In this document: positions 8,001 to 15,483 of the stretch, piece by piece | Layout of the letters: every line of letters starts with the position of its first letter | Numbering within the stretch: position 1 is the stretch's first letter | NCBI GenBank assembly: GCA_003525905.1 | Contig: DQIA01000016.1 | Coordinates: 1-22,808, forward strand | Direction of reading: 5' to 3' | Source: Clostridiales bacterium | Lineage (GTDB): Bacteria; Bacillota; Clostridia; Oscillospirales; Oscillospiraceae | DNA: 22,808 nt | Notes under the pieces: generated by a model | The model's database searches: none | Seen by the model: the letters and a program-made list of their open reading frames with translations, nothing else | What the model was told of the DNA's origin: nothing | Program-made: the position numbers and the translations under genes

Positions 8001-9641
8001 GGCCGCCGCGGCACCTGCCTGAATGGCCGCGTTGGCCTTGTCCGCGAACGAAGAATTGCCGCGGGAGACCAGGACGACCTTGCCCTTCACGTCGACGTTT
8101 GCATAGTTCTCGGGCAGGCCGTAGATGCCCTCGCCCTTGACGGGATCGCCGAGGAAGACATAGTCATACGTCGTGCCGCTCTGGTCCTCGCTCGTATCGA
8201 GCGTGGAGAAATTCTTTGCGCCGTAGGTCTCACCGGTGTCGCCGGGGATCGCGGCGACGCCGTTGAACTTGCCCATCACGCCGCTCATGCTCGTGTTCGT
8301 CACGGAGGCGATCGTGAAGGAGTTCGTATAGGAGCCGGGGCTGCCGCCGGTGTGCATGCGCACATCCGTCGTATAGGTCATGCCGGTTCCGGTCAGAACG
8401 TTCTCGCCCCATGCGCCGTTGTTGCCGGCAGAGACCGTCACGACCGTATCCGTATTCCGGAAGCTGTCGAGGATCTGCTGATCACTCTTCGAGCCGTAGC
8501 TGCGGCCTGCGCTGCCGGAGCCGAGGGACAGGTTGACGCTGTCGCAGTTCAGCCAGATGGCGTCTTCGATGGCGGCCATATAGTCGGAAGAATACGCGCC
8601 GCCGCCCACGCCGAAGACCTTCATCACGACGAGCTGGGCATCCGGGGCAACGCCCGTAACGCCGAGCTCCTGCTTGTCATAGTACAGGTCGCCGTCAGCG
8701 TCATAGTGCGGGACATAGCGGTTCGCCGCCGCGATACCGGCGACATGCGTGCCGTGGTCGCCGTTGCTGTCGCCCTCGGCATCGTGGGAGACATCCAGGC
8801 CGTCGTCCACATAGTTATAGGCAAAGGGGACTTTGGCATTGCGGTACAGGTCGTCCGCCTTGGGCGGGTTCTTGTCCGCGGAAATGCTCAGGTTGGGCAG
8901 CGCCTTTTTGATCTCTTCCTTCGTCAGAAGGTTGTAATCGGAGATCTTCTTGCCGAAGCTCGCCGCACTGATGCCCAAGCTGTAGTAATAGCCGCCCTCC
9001 GAAAACGAGGGATGCGACAGATCAAGGCCCGTGTCGATGATGGCAATGCGGCTGCCCGCGCCGGTATAGCCGTCCGCCCATGCGCTGTAGGAGCCGACCA
9101 TCTCGCCCGCAGTCGCCGTATCCGGCTGGACCGTCTCATCAAGCTCGTAGCGTTCCTCCAGGTAGACATCCGCCACGCCGTCCACGGCAAGGATCTGCTC
9201 GATCCTGCCATAGGGCACCACCGTTGCAACGCCGTTGACGGCAACGGTGAACTGATAACGGATCTCCAGCTTCTCCCCGCCGAGCGCCTCGCGCTCGATG
9301 CGGTCGACCAGAGACAGCTGCTGCTTCTTCAGGCTGCTGCTGTAGCTGGCAGCCTTCTCATTCTCCAGCAGGTCTTTGGTAGAGAAGCCCTTCTTCGCCA
9401 GGGATTTCTGCTCGAACAGGATGATCACATGGACCTCCTCGTCCGCGGCAGGAACGTCCTGCTCCGCGTCCTGCTCTGCTTCGGGCAGCACGGCCGCGCC
9501 CGCATCGATCACGGAAGGATCGACCTCGGTATACGACACGCTTGCCGCACTTGCGCCCGCACCGAAGGACGGCAGGAGAGCAAGCAGCATGCAGGCAGCC
9601 AGGACAAATGCGAGGGATCGCTTCGCCTTGCCTTTTAACAT
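5049..9641 (-). CDS. Secreted S8 subtilisin-like protease with PA domain and internal type I dockerin
   Basis: This is a 1530-aa lactocepin/C5a-peptidase-like enzyme. A signal peptide (about 1-33) and an I9-type propeptide (about 70-165) precede the catalytic domain. The triad is visible: Asp203 (IAIIDTGLD), His296 (DHGTHVAGI) and Ser657 (SGTSMAAP), with oxyanion Asn407 (SAGNNG). A PA-type insert lies at about 495-600 (KGKVVLVSRGN, AGAAAAVIYNN). Fn3-like beta domains follow. Inside them, residues about 817-877 form a dockerin with two calcium loops, D819-L-N821-G-D823...D830 and D854-L-D856-A-D858...D865. Further beta domains and a propeller-like C-terminal region (about 1260-1490) complete the chain. 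No SLH domain, LPXTG motif or C-terminal membrane segment was seen, so docking to the cohesin-like SLH protein encoded next is the likely anchoring route. The start has a good ribosome binding site (AAAGAGG, 9 nt). It is the first gene of the operon behind a sigma-A-like promoter. Confidence 0.93.
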   Translation of the reverse strand: MLKGKAKRSLAFVLAACMLLALLPSFGAGASAASVSYTEVDPSVIDAGAAVLPEAEQDAEQDVPAADEEVHVIILFEQKSLAKKGFSTKDLLENEKAASYSSSLKKQQLSLVDRIEREALGGEKLEIRYQFTVAVNGVATVVPYGRIEQILAVDGVADVYLEERYELDETVQPDTATAGEMVGSYSAWADGYTGAGSRIAIIDTGLDLSHPSFSEGGYYYSLGISAASFGKKISDYNLLTKEEIKKALPNLSISADKNPPKADDLYRNAKVPFAYNYVDDGLDVSHDAEGDSNGDHGTHVAGIAAANRYVPHYDADGDLYYDKQELGVTGVAPDAQLVVMKVFGVGGGAYSSDYMAAIEDAIWLNCDSVNLSLGSGSAGRSYGSKSDQQILDSFRNTDTVVTVSAGNNGAWGENVLTGTGMTYTTDVRMHTGGSPGSYTNSFTIASVTNTSMSGVMGKFNGVAAIPGDTGETYGAKNFSTLDTSEDQSGTTYDYVFLGDPVKGEGIYGLPENYANVDVKGKVVLVSRGNSSFADKANAAIQAGAAAAVIYNNAPGSINMNLTGYNFPNPAVMIEQSKAKEILAASTQDETTGLWGGKMTVSAKAETLHGVADGYKPSSFSSWGTTENLDLKPELMTPGGNIYSTLNHSSYGMMSGTSMAAPSAAGGAAIMAQYIKEHKLSKQEGLTVRALAMALMMSTSEPLTDPDTGVTYSPRQQGSGLMQLQEAVTSPAYLLVGEKEGNDGKVKLTFGDDAERTGVYTGSFSVQNLSDSPLHYALSGKVTTMAVEEIEGEDYMSDSAYALDANVTFSADGKSVYVYDLNGDDKVDEQDALVLLQAANGTHDALDAETVQKYDLDADGTITTADAQLYLAAVKGDKSVVDVYAVTYEVPANGSMNVSFTVRLTDGDKAWLNGHYPNGSYIEGFLYADSCDGDGRQLSVPMLGFYGSWAEPSMYDKSVYLEDMCTEGATGYVAQRTNFLVQRMAGSTSGYYFGGNLYAEDDEAIADRASFANESGNTIYAAVPTMIRNASDLKVTIRNAETGEVYTTVDYGTATGAYYSASSAAWSATGTQVNLSWRGTAADNKTLLPEETPIEVVTRAVPEYYWDRETETVIGGEENLPESAFWTTRFVLDNTAPQANDIVLHSSAATGKRSLSVTVQDNRYVAAVLLLSRNGKQILARQAVNQTEPGTETTLEFPLDGIYTNDLLVAVYDYACNVTAYQTSFGGNVEQPAANATLRAAVPGTDDTTLFLELNTEDKSSIKALNENNPLPASVLSVTRGPEGKLLLASNELDDAKNLVSTLYSVDETDYTATKIGSQSKAAYTSMTYLPHLNGGTLLAGYGYNLLRVDTATGTMTSLGSFASVIGRGVYIVGMTYVGPEETDEYGTCDDFAMLCSDGSVYLFSMAYYTNAYGRKTYGLYSRSLLGNVPDVMANYAAGSALYYADNRLYISVLTTSASKLSYVDLTADIFWPISIGQISAAPVALYSAMQNAAADDAAALAPWAERQTGMQALEPAAAETLTAQPLPALQ

Positions 9642-9726
9642 CGCTTTTACCTCTTTCCTTTGATTTTCATTCTTTTACAGGAAAGGACGAATCCCATTAT
9701 CCTTTACCATGCAAAAGTTTAAGATA

Positions 9727-9755
9727 ATTATGCCATAATCCTCCGTCGAATTCAA
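9727..9755 (-). promoter_or_regulatory. Sigma-A-like promoter of the surface operon
   Basis: Read on the minus strand, TTGAAT (9755-9750) and CATAAT (9732-9727) are separated by 17 bp. The predicted start near 9720 leaves a leader of about 80 nt before the protease ATG. It lies just downstream of the HU terminator, so the surface operon has its own start. No other comparable promoter was seen in front of the two following genes. Confidence 0.6.
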
Positions 9756-9797
9756 GGCTTTTTTCGGAAAAATATCCATTTTTTATCGTCATTTGGA

Positions 9798-9837
9798 GCA
9801 AAAGAAGAGGCCGCCCCGCCAAAGCGGAGCAGCCTCT
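9798..9837 (-). terminator. Rho-independent terminator of the HU gene
   Basis: On the minus strand a 14-bp stem with two G-U pairs (9837-9824 with 9819-9806) closes a 4-base loop. It is followed by the U-rich tail TCTTTTG. It begins about 44 bases after the HU stop codon and separates HU from the surface operon. Confidence 0.85.
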
Positions 9838-9880
9838 CATCTTTAAGGTTCTGTAAAATCTTTGTGAAATATCAGAAGAA

Positions 9881-10156
9881 TTATTCTGCGACAGCGTCCT
9901 TCAGAGCCTTACCGGCCTTGAACACAGGAACACGCGTTGCCGGGATCTCGATGGTCTCCTTCGTCTTGGGGTTGCGGCCCGTGCGCGCCTCTCGCTGCTT
10001 CGTCTCAAAGGAGCCAAAGCCGACGAGCTGCACCTTGTCGCCCTTGACGACGGCTTCCGTGATGGTCTCAACGACGGCGCCGAGCGCCTTCTCTGCGTCC
10101 TTGCGGGACAGGCCGGCCTTGTTGGCGACTTCCGCAATGAGTTCAGTCTTGTTCAT
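9881..10156 (-). CDS. hup: DNA-binding protein HU
   Basis: This is a 91-aa protein of the usual HU length. It matches the family throughout: MNKTELIAEVA at the N-terminus, the GFGSFE turn (about 46-51), the DNA-contacting arm signature GRNPKT and IPATRVPVFKAGKALKDAV at the C-terminus. HU is an abundant homodimeric nucleoid protein that bends and compacts DNA. The ATG has a GAGG ribosome binding site about 10 nt upstream. The gene is monocistronic, with its own promoter (10213-10240) and a strong terminator (9798-9837). Whether it is HU rather than IHF is settled by the Gram-positive context, where IHF subunits are absent. Confidence 0.97.
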   Translation of the reverse strand: MNKTELIAEVANKAGLSRKDAEKALGAVVETITEAVVKGDKVQLVGFGSFETKQREARTGRNPKTKETIEIPATRVPVFKAGKALKDAVAE

Positions 10157-10212
10157 AATGGGTATCCTCTTTTCTCAGTATATCATTCTCCGGGGAGATC
10201 CCCGAGCGCATG

Positions 10213-10240
10213 CTTATAAAATCTACCACATGCCTGGCAA
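10213..10240 (-). promoter_or_regulatory. Sigma-A-like promoter of the HU gene
   Basis: Read on the minus strand, TTGCCA (10240-10235) and TATAAG (10218-10213) are 16 bp apart. The expected start near 10206 gives a leader of about 50 nt. A small hairpin (CGGGG/CCCCG, 10191-10204) would lie at the 5' end of that leader and could stabilise the mRNA. Confidence 0.6.
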
Positions 10241-10266
10241 ATACGCAAGGTTTTTTCTGGAAAAAA

Positions 10267-11874
10267 TCAGCGAACGCGCAGAATTTTTGCAATTTTCTCG
10301 CCCTTCGGCAGCAGCAGGCAGTCCTCATAGGTCAAAACCTTGAGCACAATGATGAGCACGACGTACACGAGGACCGCCACGACGATGGAGCCGAGGCAGG
10401 CGACGGCACGGCCCATGCCGATGCGGCCGAGGCCCCAGTAGGCCAGCCACGTCGCACCGCCCATGAGAACGGCGGCGATGGTCGTCTTCCACAGGTTCGG
10501 CAGGAGCTTCGGCGCATTGCGGCGCAGCACGCGGCGCATGGCGATGAGGTTCAGCACGGTGATGACGGCATAGCAGGCGATGGTGCCGACGGGAGCGCCC
10601 GTGATGGCGATATCGGGGTTGCCGACGAGAATGTAGTTGACGATGACCTTGACGATGCCGCCGATGAGCGTGTTGACGACGGGGATGACGGCGTGGTTGT
10701 GCGCCTGCATGATGGCGTCCGTCATGAGCACGATGCTGTTGAACACCACGGCGACGCCGAGGATGGCCATGAGCTTCGTGGCAAGCGTGAGGTTCGCGCC
10801 GGTGTAGCCGCCAAGCAGGGCGACGATGGGCTCTGCCAGCACGATGAGGCCGACGGCGCAGGGCATGGCGATGAGGCCCATGAGTCGCAGCGACGAATTC
10901 TGCACGGAGCGCACGCCGCGGCGGTCCTGCAGCGTCAGGCTGTTCGTAATGGCCGGGATGATGGCGATGGTGATGCAGGGAATGAAGGCACAGGGGAAAT
11001 TGAAGATGGTCTGGCAGTAGTTATAAACACCCTTGACGACGTCCGCGCGCTCCTGCGTGTAGCCCGCGGCATTGATGAGGCGGTTCATGACCGTCGCCGC
11101 ATCGAACAGGTTGATGATCTGCAGACCGGCTGCGCCGAGCGTGATGGGCACGGCAATGGCCAGCAGGCGCTTGAGCGTCTCGCCTGCGGGTCTTGCCTGC
11201 CCCTCCGCGCGGCTGAGCTCGCGCGTGCGGCGGCGCGTCTTGCAGAAGAGGTAGAGGGCCGAGAGCACCGTGCCGATCGTCACGCCCGCGATGGAGCCGG
11301 CAGCGGCGAGCGGGCCGTCGCCGAGGCGATTCATGACGAGCCAGGCAAGGCCGAGGCCGAGGAAGAGCTTGCACAGGGCCTCGATGATCTGGCTGACGGC
11401 CGTAGGAGCCATGTTCCCCTGCCCCTGGAAGAAGCCGCGGCAGGCGGAGATGTAGCACACGAAGAGCACGGCCGGGCCGAGCGCAAAGATGGACCACATG
11501 GCATTCGGGTTCTCCATCATGTTGGCCAGCTGCTTCGGGATGATCAGCATCAGCGCCGAGCCGATGATACCGATGGACAGGAAGGCCATGAGGGAGACGC
11601 GGTAGATCTGCCGCACCTGTTTGCCGTTGTTCAGCGCGCGGGCCTCGGAGATCATGCGGCTCATAGCGACGGGCAGGCCCGTCGTGGAGATCATGAGCAG
11701 CACGGTGTAGATGTCATAGGCGGTGGTGAAATAGCCGTAGTTTGCCTCGCCGATGAGGCGGTTGAGCGGGATTTTGAAGAACATGCCGATGACCTTGACG
11801 ATCATCGTTGCCAGCGACAGCACCGCCGCACCGGCCAGGAAATTCTGCTTCTTCGTTGTCTTTTCTTCCAACAT
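10267..11874 (-). CDS. SpoVB/YtgP-like MOP-superfamily flippase
   Basis: This is a 535-aa polytopic membrane protein with about 14 hydrophobic segments. The N-terminus (GAAVLSLATMIVKVIGMFFKI, then IPLNRLIGEANYGYF and GLPVAMSRMISEARA) is characteristic of the polysaccharide-biosynthesis / SpoVB-YtgP branch of the MATE-like MOP superfamily. The length agrees with YtgP and SpoVB (about 520-545 aa). Such proteins flip undecaprenyl-linked precursors, either lipid II or another polysaccharide. The sequence does not show whether this one serves vegetative wall synthesis, spore cortex or capsule. The ribosome binding site AAAGGA lies about 7 nt before the ATG. It starts 22 bp after the amidohydrolase and is the last gene of that operon. 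Only a weak AT hairpin follows the stop codon, so some read-through into HU is possible. Confidence 0.88.
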   Translation of the reverse strand: MLEEKTTKKQNFLAGAAVLSLATMIVKVIGMFFKIPLNRLIGEANYGYFTTAYDIYTVLLMISTTGLPVAMSRMISEARALNNGKQVRQIYRVSLMAFLSIGIIGSALMLIIPKQLANMMENPNAMWSIFALGPAVLFVCYISACRGFFQGQGNMAPTAVSQIIEALCKLFLGLGLAWLVMNRLGDGPLAAAGSIAGVTIGTVLSALYLFCKTRRRTRELSRAEGQARPAGETLKRLLAIAVPITLGAAGLQIINLFDAATVMNRLINAAGYTQERADVVKGVYNYCQTIFNFPCAFIPCITIAIIPAITNSLTLQDRRGVRSVQNSSLRLMGLIAMPCAVGLIVLAEPIVALLGGYTGANLTLATKLMAILGVAVVFNSIVLMTDAIMQAHNHAVIPVVNTLIGGIVKVIVNYILVGNPDIAITGAPVGTIACYAVITVLNLIAMRRVLRRNAPKLLPNLWKTTIAAVLMGGATWLAYWGLGRIGMGRAVACLGSIVVAVLVYVVLIIVLKVLTYEDCLLLPKGEKIAKILRVR

Positions 11875-11896
11875 TCATCCGTCCTTTCCGTTGGGA

Positions 11897-13210
11897 TCAG
11901 CTGCGCGCTTCTTCGAAAATGCGCGGCATGACGTAGCCGGACAGCTCGCGCACGACGCTGTCGAGGTCGATCGTCGGATACTTGCCCGCAGCATAGAGCA
12001 CCTGCCCGCGCACCATGGTCATCACGACGTCGTGGCCGGAGGCGGCATAGACGAGATGCGACATCACATTGTGGCACGGCATGAGATGCGGCGACGTGAA
12101 GTCGAGCAGCACGAGGTCGGCATCCATGCCGAGCTTCAGCATGCCGCACTCGGCCTCGCGGCCCTGCGCACGCGCGCCGCAGACCGTCGCCATCATCAGC
12201 ACGGCCTCGACCGGCAGCGCCTTCGGGTCGCCGGACGTCACCTTGGCCATGAGGGCCGCGGCCTTCATCTCCTCGAACAGGTCGAGGTTGTTGTTCGACG
12301 CGGACGAGTCCGTGCCGAGGGCGACGTTCATGCCCGCCTTGACCATCTCCGTCACGGGGGCGCAGCCGGAGGCGAGCTTCAGGTTCGAAACGGGGCAGTG
12401 CACGGCCGTCACGCCGCGCTTGGCCAGCAGGCGCATGTCCTCCGGCGTGACCCAGACGCAATGGGCCGCAATGGCGCGCGTGTCAAAGACATGGTGGCAG
12501 TCGAGCACCTGCGCGGGCGTCAGGCCGTTTCGCTCGAGGCACTGCTCATGCTCAGCCTTTGTCTCGGACAGGTGGACGTGCATACCGGCCTTCTCGTTGA
12601 TGGCAAATTCGCTCAGCGCGTCCCAAAGGCGGTAGTCCGAGGTATACTCGCCGTGCACGGAGGCCTCGACGCGGATGCGGCCGTTGTCATAGCCGTCCCA
12701 CTTTTCCTTCAGGGCGACAAGCTCGCGGCAGGCGGGGTGCGTTTCAAAATCGAAGTCCTCGCCGAACAGTGTCGCGCCGCGGGCAATGTTGGCCTTGATG
12801 CCGGACTCGGCCACGGCCTCGGCGATCTCGTCGCAGAAGTTATACATATCCGAGATGGACGTCGTGCCGAAGCGGACGCACTCTGCAATGGACAGCAGAG
12901 CGGCTGCCTTGGCGCTGCGGCCGTCGAGCCGGTCCTCATGCGGGAAAATATAGTCGTTGAGCCAGCTCGAGAGCTCGACGTCGTCGGCATAGCCGCGCAG
13001 CACGGACATCGGCAGATGCGTGTGGCAGTTGATGAGGCCGGGCATGAGCACCATGCCCTCGCCGGGGACAAGGCGCTTTGTCTTCTCCTTGGGGGCCTCG
13101 CGCGCGAGATAGCTGATCTTGCCGTCCGTCACGCCGAGGTAGGCGTCAAAGTAGACGTGCATGGCCTCGTCCATGGTCACGATCGTCACATTGGAAAATA
13201 AAGTGTCCAT
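11897..13210 (-). CDS. mtaD: Amidohydrolase, probable 5'-methylthioadenosine/S-adenosylhomocysteine deaminase
   Basis: This is a 437-aa metal-dependent hydrolase of the amidohydrolase superfamily. The metal ligands expected for the MTA/SAH-deaminase group are visible: His63 and His65 (NCHTHLPM), His213 with substrate-contacting Glu216 (HVHLSET) and catalytic Asp301 (GTDSSASNNN). HC at 250-251 lies at the expected place for another active-site histidine. The family deaminates MTA, SAH or adenosine to the inosine form. Related enzymes act on other N-containing heterocycles such as guanine and chlorinated triazines, so the exact substrate is inferred. The ribosome binding site AAAGGA lies 7 nt before the ATG. 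The gene begins 18 bp after hemZ and ends 22 bp before the flippase, so it is co-transcribed with both. The operon position does not obviously explain its role. Confidence 0.87.
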   Translation of the reverse strand: MDTLFSNVTIVTMDEAMHVYFDAYLGVTDGKISYLAREAPKEKTKRLVPGEGMVLMPGLINCHTHLPMSVLRGYADDVELSSWLNDYIFPHEDRLDGRSAKAAALLSIAECVRFGTTSISDMYNFCDEIAEAVAESGIKANIARGATLFGEDFDFETHPACRELVALKEKWDGYDNGRIRVEASVHGEYTSDYRLWDALSEFAINEKAGMHVHLSETKAEHEQCLERNGLTPAQVLDCHHVFDTRAIAAHCVWVTPEDMRLLAKRGVTAVHCPVSNLKLASGCAPVTEMVKAGMNVALGTDSSASNNNLDLFEEMKAAALMAKVTSGDPKALPVEAVLMMATVCGARAQGREAECGMLKLGMDADLVLLDFTSPHLMPCHNVMSHLVYAASGHDVVMTMVRGQVLYAAGKYPTIDLDSVVRELSGYVMPRIFEEARS

Positions 13211-13228
13211 AAATTTCCTTTCCGTGCC

Positions 13229-14671
13229 TCACAGCAGGCGGAACGCCGCGTCCTTCTGAGCCAGAACGTCGTCGATGCGCTCGAGATACTGCTGCGGGAA
13301 TTTGGGATTGTGGAAGCGCTCCAGACGGCCGTCGGGCAGGTTGATCTTCGTCATGGCCCCGCCGCCGAGCGACACGATGGAATGCATCTCCTCCATCATA
13401 TAGATGTTGTAAAGTCCGGCCGTTCCCGGGCGGCACCAGCCGATGTTCTCAAAGCTGCCGGACATGTATTTCTGCCGGTAGAGATAGTAGGGCGTGTAGC
13501 CCGCCGCGCGGAGCGAGGCCTCCGCCCCGGCCAGCATCTGCGCCACATCGTCCGCCGAGGGAAGCTCCATCCGCTCGGCATAGAGGTCCGCGCCCTTTTT
13601 GAGGGCCAGCGTGTGGACGGTCACGTTCTCCGGGGCCAGCGCCAGCACCTGCCGCAGCGAATCGGCAAACGACTTCGGGTCATCGCCGGGCAGGCCCGCG
13701 ATAAGGTCCATATTCACAGCGTCATAGCCCGCTGCGCGCGCCGCCTCATAGGCGGCCACGGTCTGCGCCGCAGTGTGGCGGCGGCCGACCCGCGCAAGCA
13801 CGGCATCGTTCATGGTCTGAGGATTGATGCTCATGCGGCCGCAGCCCATGGACGCGATCGTTTCGAGCTTTTCGGCATCGAGTGTGTCCGGACGGCCGCC
13901 TTCCACCGTATATTCTACCAGCTGTGTCAAGTCAATATGTGTCCGCAGCGCCTCCATGAGCCTGCGCAGCTGGGCCGCCGAGAGCGTCGTGGGCGTGCCG
14001 CCGCCGATATACAGCGTGCGGACCGTCCGGCCGGAGGCACGCAGCAGGTCGCCCGTGTGGGCGATCTCGCGCACCAGCGCGTCGAGATACGGCTCCAACA
14101 GGCCGGAAAAGCGCTCGATGGACGAGCTGACAAAGCTGCAGTAGGCGCAGCGCGTCGGGCAGAAGGGAATGCCGACATAGACGGAAACATCCTGCGGCCG
14201 CAGCAGCTGCGCTGCCTGTACCGTGGCCTCCGAGGCCTCGACGCACAGGCGGCTGCGCTCCGGTGAGACATGGTAGCGCGTGCGCAGGAGCTTTTCCGCC
14301 TCGGCGGGCGTCCTGCCCTCCAGCAGAGCGCGCGTCGTGAGCTTCGTCGGGCGGACGCCGGACAGGCTGCCCCAGGCGGGCGGCTCGCGCAGGCACATGG
14401 CCGCCTCATAATAGGTGTTCTGCAGCAGACGGCGGCGCGCAGGCACATCGGCCTCCGCCGTGCGCAGGCGGCGGCAGGCGCGGCCCGTTTTGCCGTGCAG
14501 CGTGATTTCGGCCGTGGCCGTGAGCCAGACCGCGCCGGTGTGCAGGGACGAAACCGCCCCGTCGCCGGAAAACGGCTCCGCCACCGGCTCCATCGGTTCC
14601 TCCGGGAACAGGGCGAGCTGGAGCTGCTCGACGGCATAGCGGTCGTCGTGGCCGCGCAGGAGCAGCTTCAT
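13229..14671 (-). CDS. hemZ: HemZ-like oxygen-independent coproporphyrinogen dehydrogenase (radical SAM)
   Basis: The best start is the ATG at 14671, giving 480 aa. It has GGGAGG 8 nt upstream and overlaps the preceding stop codon as ATGA, implying translational coupling. A longer frame exists upstream but runs through the neighbouring gene. The radical SAM cluster motif is Cys171-Pro-Thr-Arg-Cys175-Ala-Tyr-Cys178, with the SAM-binding glycine motif GGGTPTTLS near residue 222. The N-terminal 160 residues and the conserved GSLSGVRPTKL stretch (about 101-111) are the HemZ-specific extension that distinguishes it from HemN and HemW. B. subtilis HemZ is of similar size (about 500 aa). The annotated role is decarboxylation of coproporphyrinogen III. 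No other heme gene lies in this window, so a different radical SAM role cannot be excluded. Confidence 0.9.
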   Translation of the reverse strand: MKLLLRGHDDRYAVEQLQLALFPEEPMEPVAEPFSGDGAVSSLHTGAVWLTATAEITLHGKTGRACRRLRTAEADVPARRRLLQNTYYEAAMCLREPPAWGSLSGVRPTKLTTRALLEGRTPAEAEKLLRTRYHVSPERSRLCVEASEATVQAAQLLRPQDVSVYVGIPFCPTRCAYCSFVSSSIERFSGLLEPYLDALVREIAHTGDLLRASGRTVRTLYIGGGTPTTLSAAQLRRLMEALRTHIDLTQLVEYTVEGGRPDTLDAEKLETIASMGCGRMSINPQTMNDAVLARVGRRHTAAQTVAAYEAARAAGYDAVNMDLIAGLPGDDPKSFADSLRQVLALAPENVTVHTLALKKGADLYAERMELPSADDVAQMLAGAEASLRAAGYTPYYLYRQKYMSGSFENIGWCRPGTAGLYNIYMMEEMHSIVSLGGGAMTKINLPDGRLERFHNPKFPQQYLERIDDVLAQKDAAFRLL

Positions 14672-15264
14672 GCCATCGCCTCCCGCAGATAAGGATTGTC
14701 CGCGCGCTCGGCATCCAGTGTCGTGGCCGGGCCGTGGCCGGGCAGGACGGCATAGTTGCCGGGCAGCTCCGCCAGCCGCTTCAGGCTCGCGCCCATCTGC
14801 GCCGGAACGCCGCCTGCCAGATCGACACGGCCGCAGGAGCCTGCAAAGAGTGTATCGCCGGAGAACAGGACGTTCTCGCACAGGAGGCACACGGAGCCGG
14901 GCGTGTGGCCCGGCGTCTCCAGCACGGTAAAGTGCAGGCTTCCGACCTCGACAGTGTCACCGTCGGCATAGGTGTCGGTGTAATACAGCGGCCCGGCCGT
15001 CAGGCGCTCGGGCAGGACCGTGTCCGCCTCGCACAGCCAGACGGGGCAGCGCGCCGCCTCCGCCACGCCGCGCACGCCGCCGACATGGTCAAAATGACCG
15101 TGCGTCAGCAGGACAGCGCGGATGGTCAGGCCATAGCGCCGCGCCGCCTCCAGCACGCGCTCGGGCGTATAGCCGGGATCGATGACGGCGCAGACGCCGT
15201 CGTCATCCGCAGCGAGATAGCAATTGGTCTGGTAGCTGCCCAGCATCAGGGAATAGACCTTCAT
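14668..15264 (-). CDS. MBL-fold hydrolase, glyoxalase II-like
   Basis: This is a 198-aa metallo-beta-lactamase-fold protein. The metal-binding residues are complete: His55-x-His57-x-Asp59-His60 (THGHFDHVGG), His120 (TPGHTPGS), Asp137 (FSGDTLF) and His177 (LPGHGP). Clostridial relatives next to dtd and hemZ are annotated as hydroxyacylglutathione-hydrolase-like, but their substrate is usually unknown. The start at 15264 is chosen because a perfect AAGGAGG lies 5 nt upstream. An in-frame ATG 21 bases further upstream would place that site inside the coding region. The stop overlaps the hemZ start by 4 nt. In related genomes this gene often follows dtd closely. Here a repeat island, a small gene and a MITE-like element separate them. 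Confidence 0.9.
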   Translation of the reverse strand: MKVYSLMLGSYQTNCYLAADDDGVCAVIDPGYTPERVLEAARRYGLTIRAVLLTHGHFDHVGGVRGVAEAARCPVWLCEADTVLPERLTAGPLYYTDTYADGDTVEVGSLHFTVLETPGHTPGSVCLLCENVLFSGDTLFAGSCGRVDLAGGVPAQMGASLKRLAELPGNYAVLPGHGPATTLDAERADNPYLREAMA

Positions 15265-15324
15265 GGGCTCCTCCTTTTCAGTCATCGGGCGAACGCATAG
15301 GGGACCCCCAGCGCGCCGGAATAG

Positions 15325-15483
15325 GGAACCTCTGATTAAATTGCAAGAGCGGTCAGCGAGGGATTTTGTTCCAAATTGAGGTTTGGAAATTGCAGGAATA
15401 CTTTGTGTATTTCAAGATTTTCAAACCGATAAGTTGGGGCGAAAGACCCGCTGAGCGCCGCAGCCGATTTATTCAGAGGTTCC
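15325..15483. mobile_element. 159-bp MITE-like element
   Basis: Terminal inverted repeats at 15325-15341 (GGAACCTCTGATTAAAT) and 15467-15483 match at 16 of 17 positions. A weaker match continues inward to about 37 bp, including GCGG..TCAGCG on both sides. The tetranucleotide ATAG lies directly outside each end (15321-15324 and 15484-15487), as expected for a 4-bp target duplication. The interior encodes no transposase and is more AT-rich than the neighbourhood. The element sits in the 3' end of the small membrane-protein gene. It would need a transposase supplied from elsewhere. Confidence 0.75.

Noticed and set aside
5649..9638. 1329-codon open frame opposite the protease gene
   Set aside because: It is the same antisense shadow effect. 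The minus strand carries a complete catalytic triad, signal peptide and ribosome binding site.
14672..14890. Upstream extension of the hemZ frame to 14890
   Set aside because: The added residues are Arg-rich shadow sequence of the MBL gene. The ATG at 14671 has a strong ribosome binding site and an ATGA overlap.
15265..15285. Earlier ATG for the MBL-fold gene
   Set aside because: It would put the perfect AAGGAGG inside the coding region. The ATG at 15264 is correctly spaced from it.
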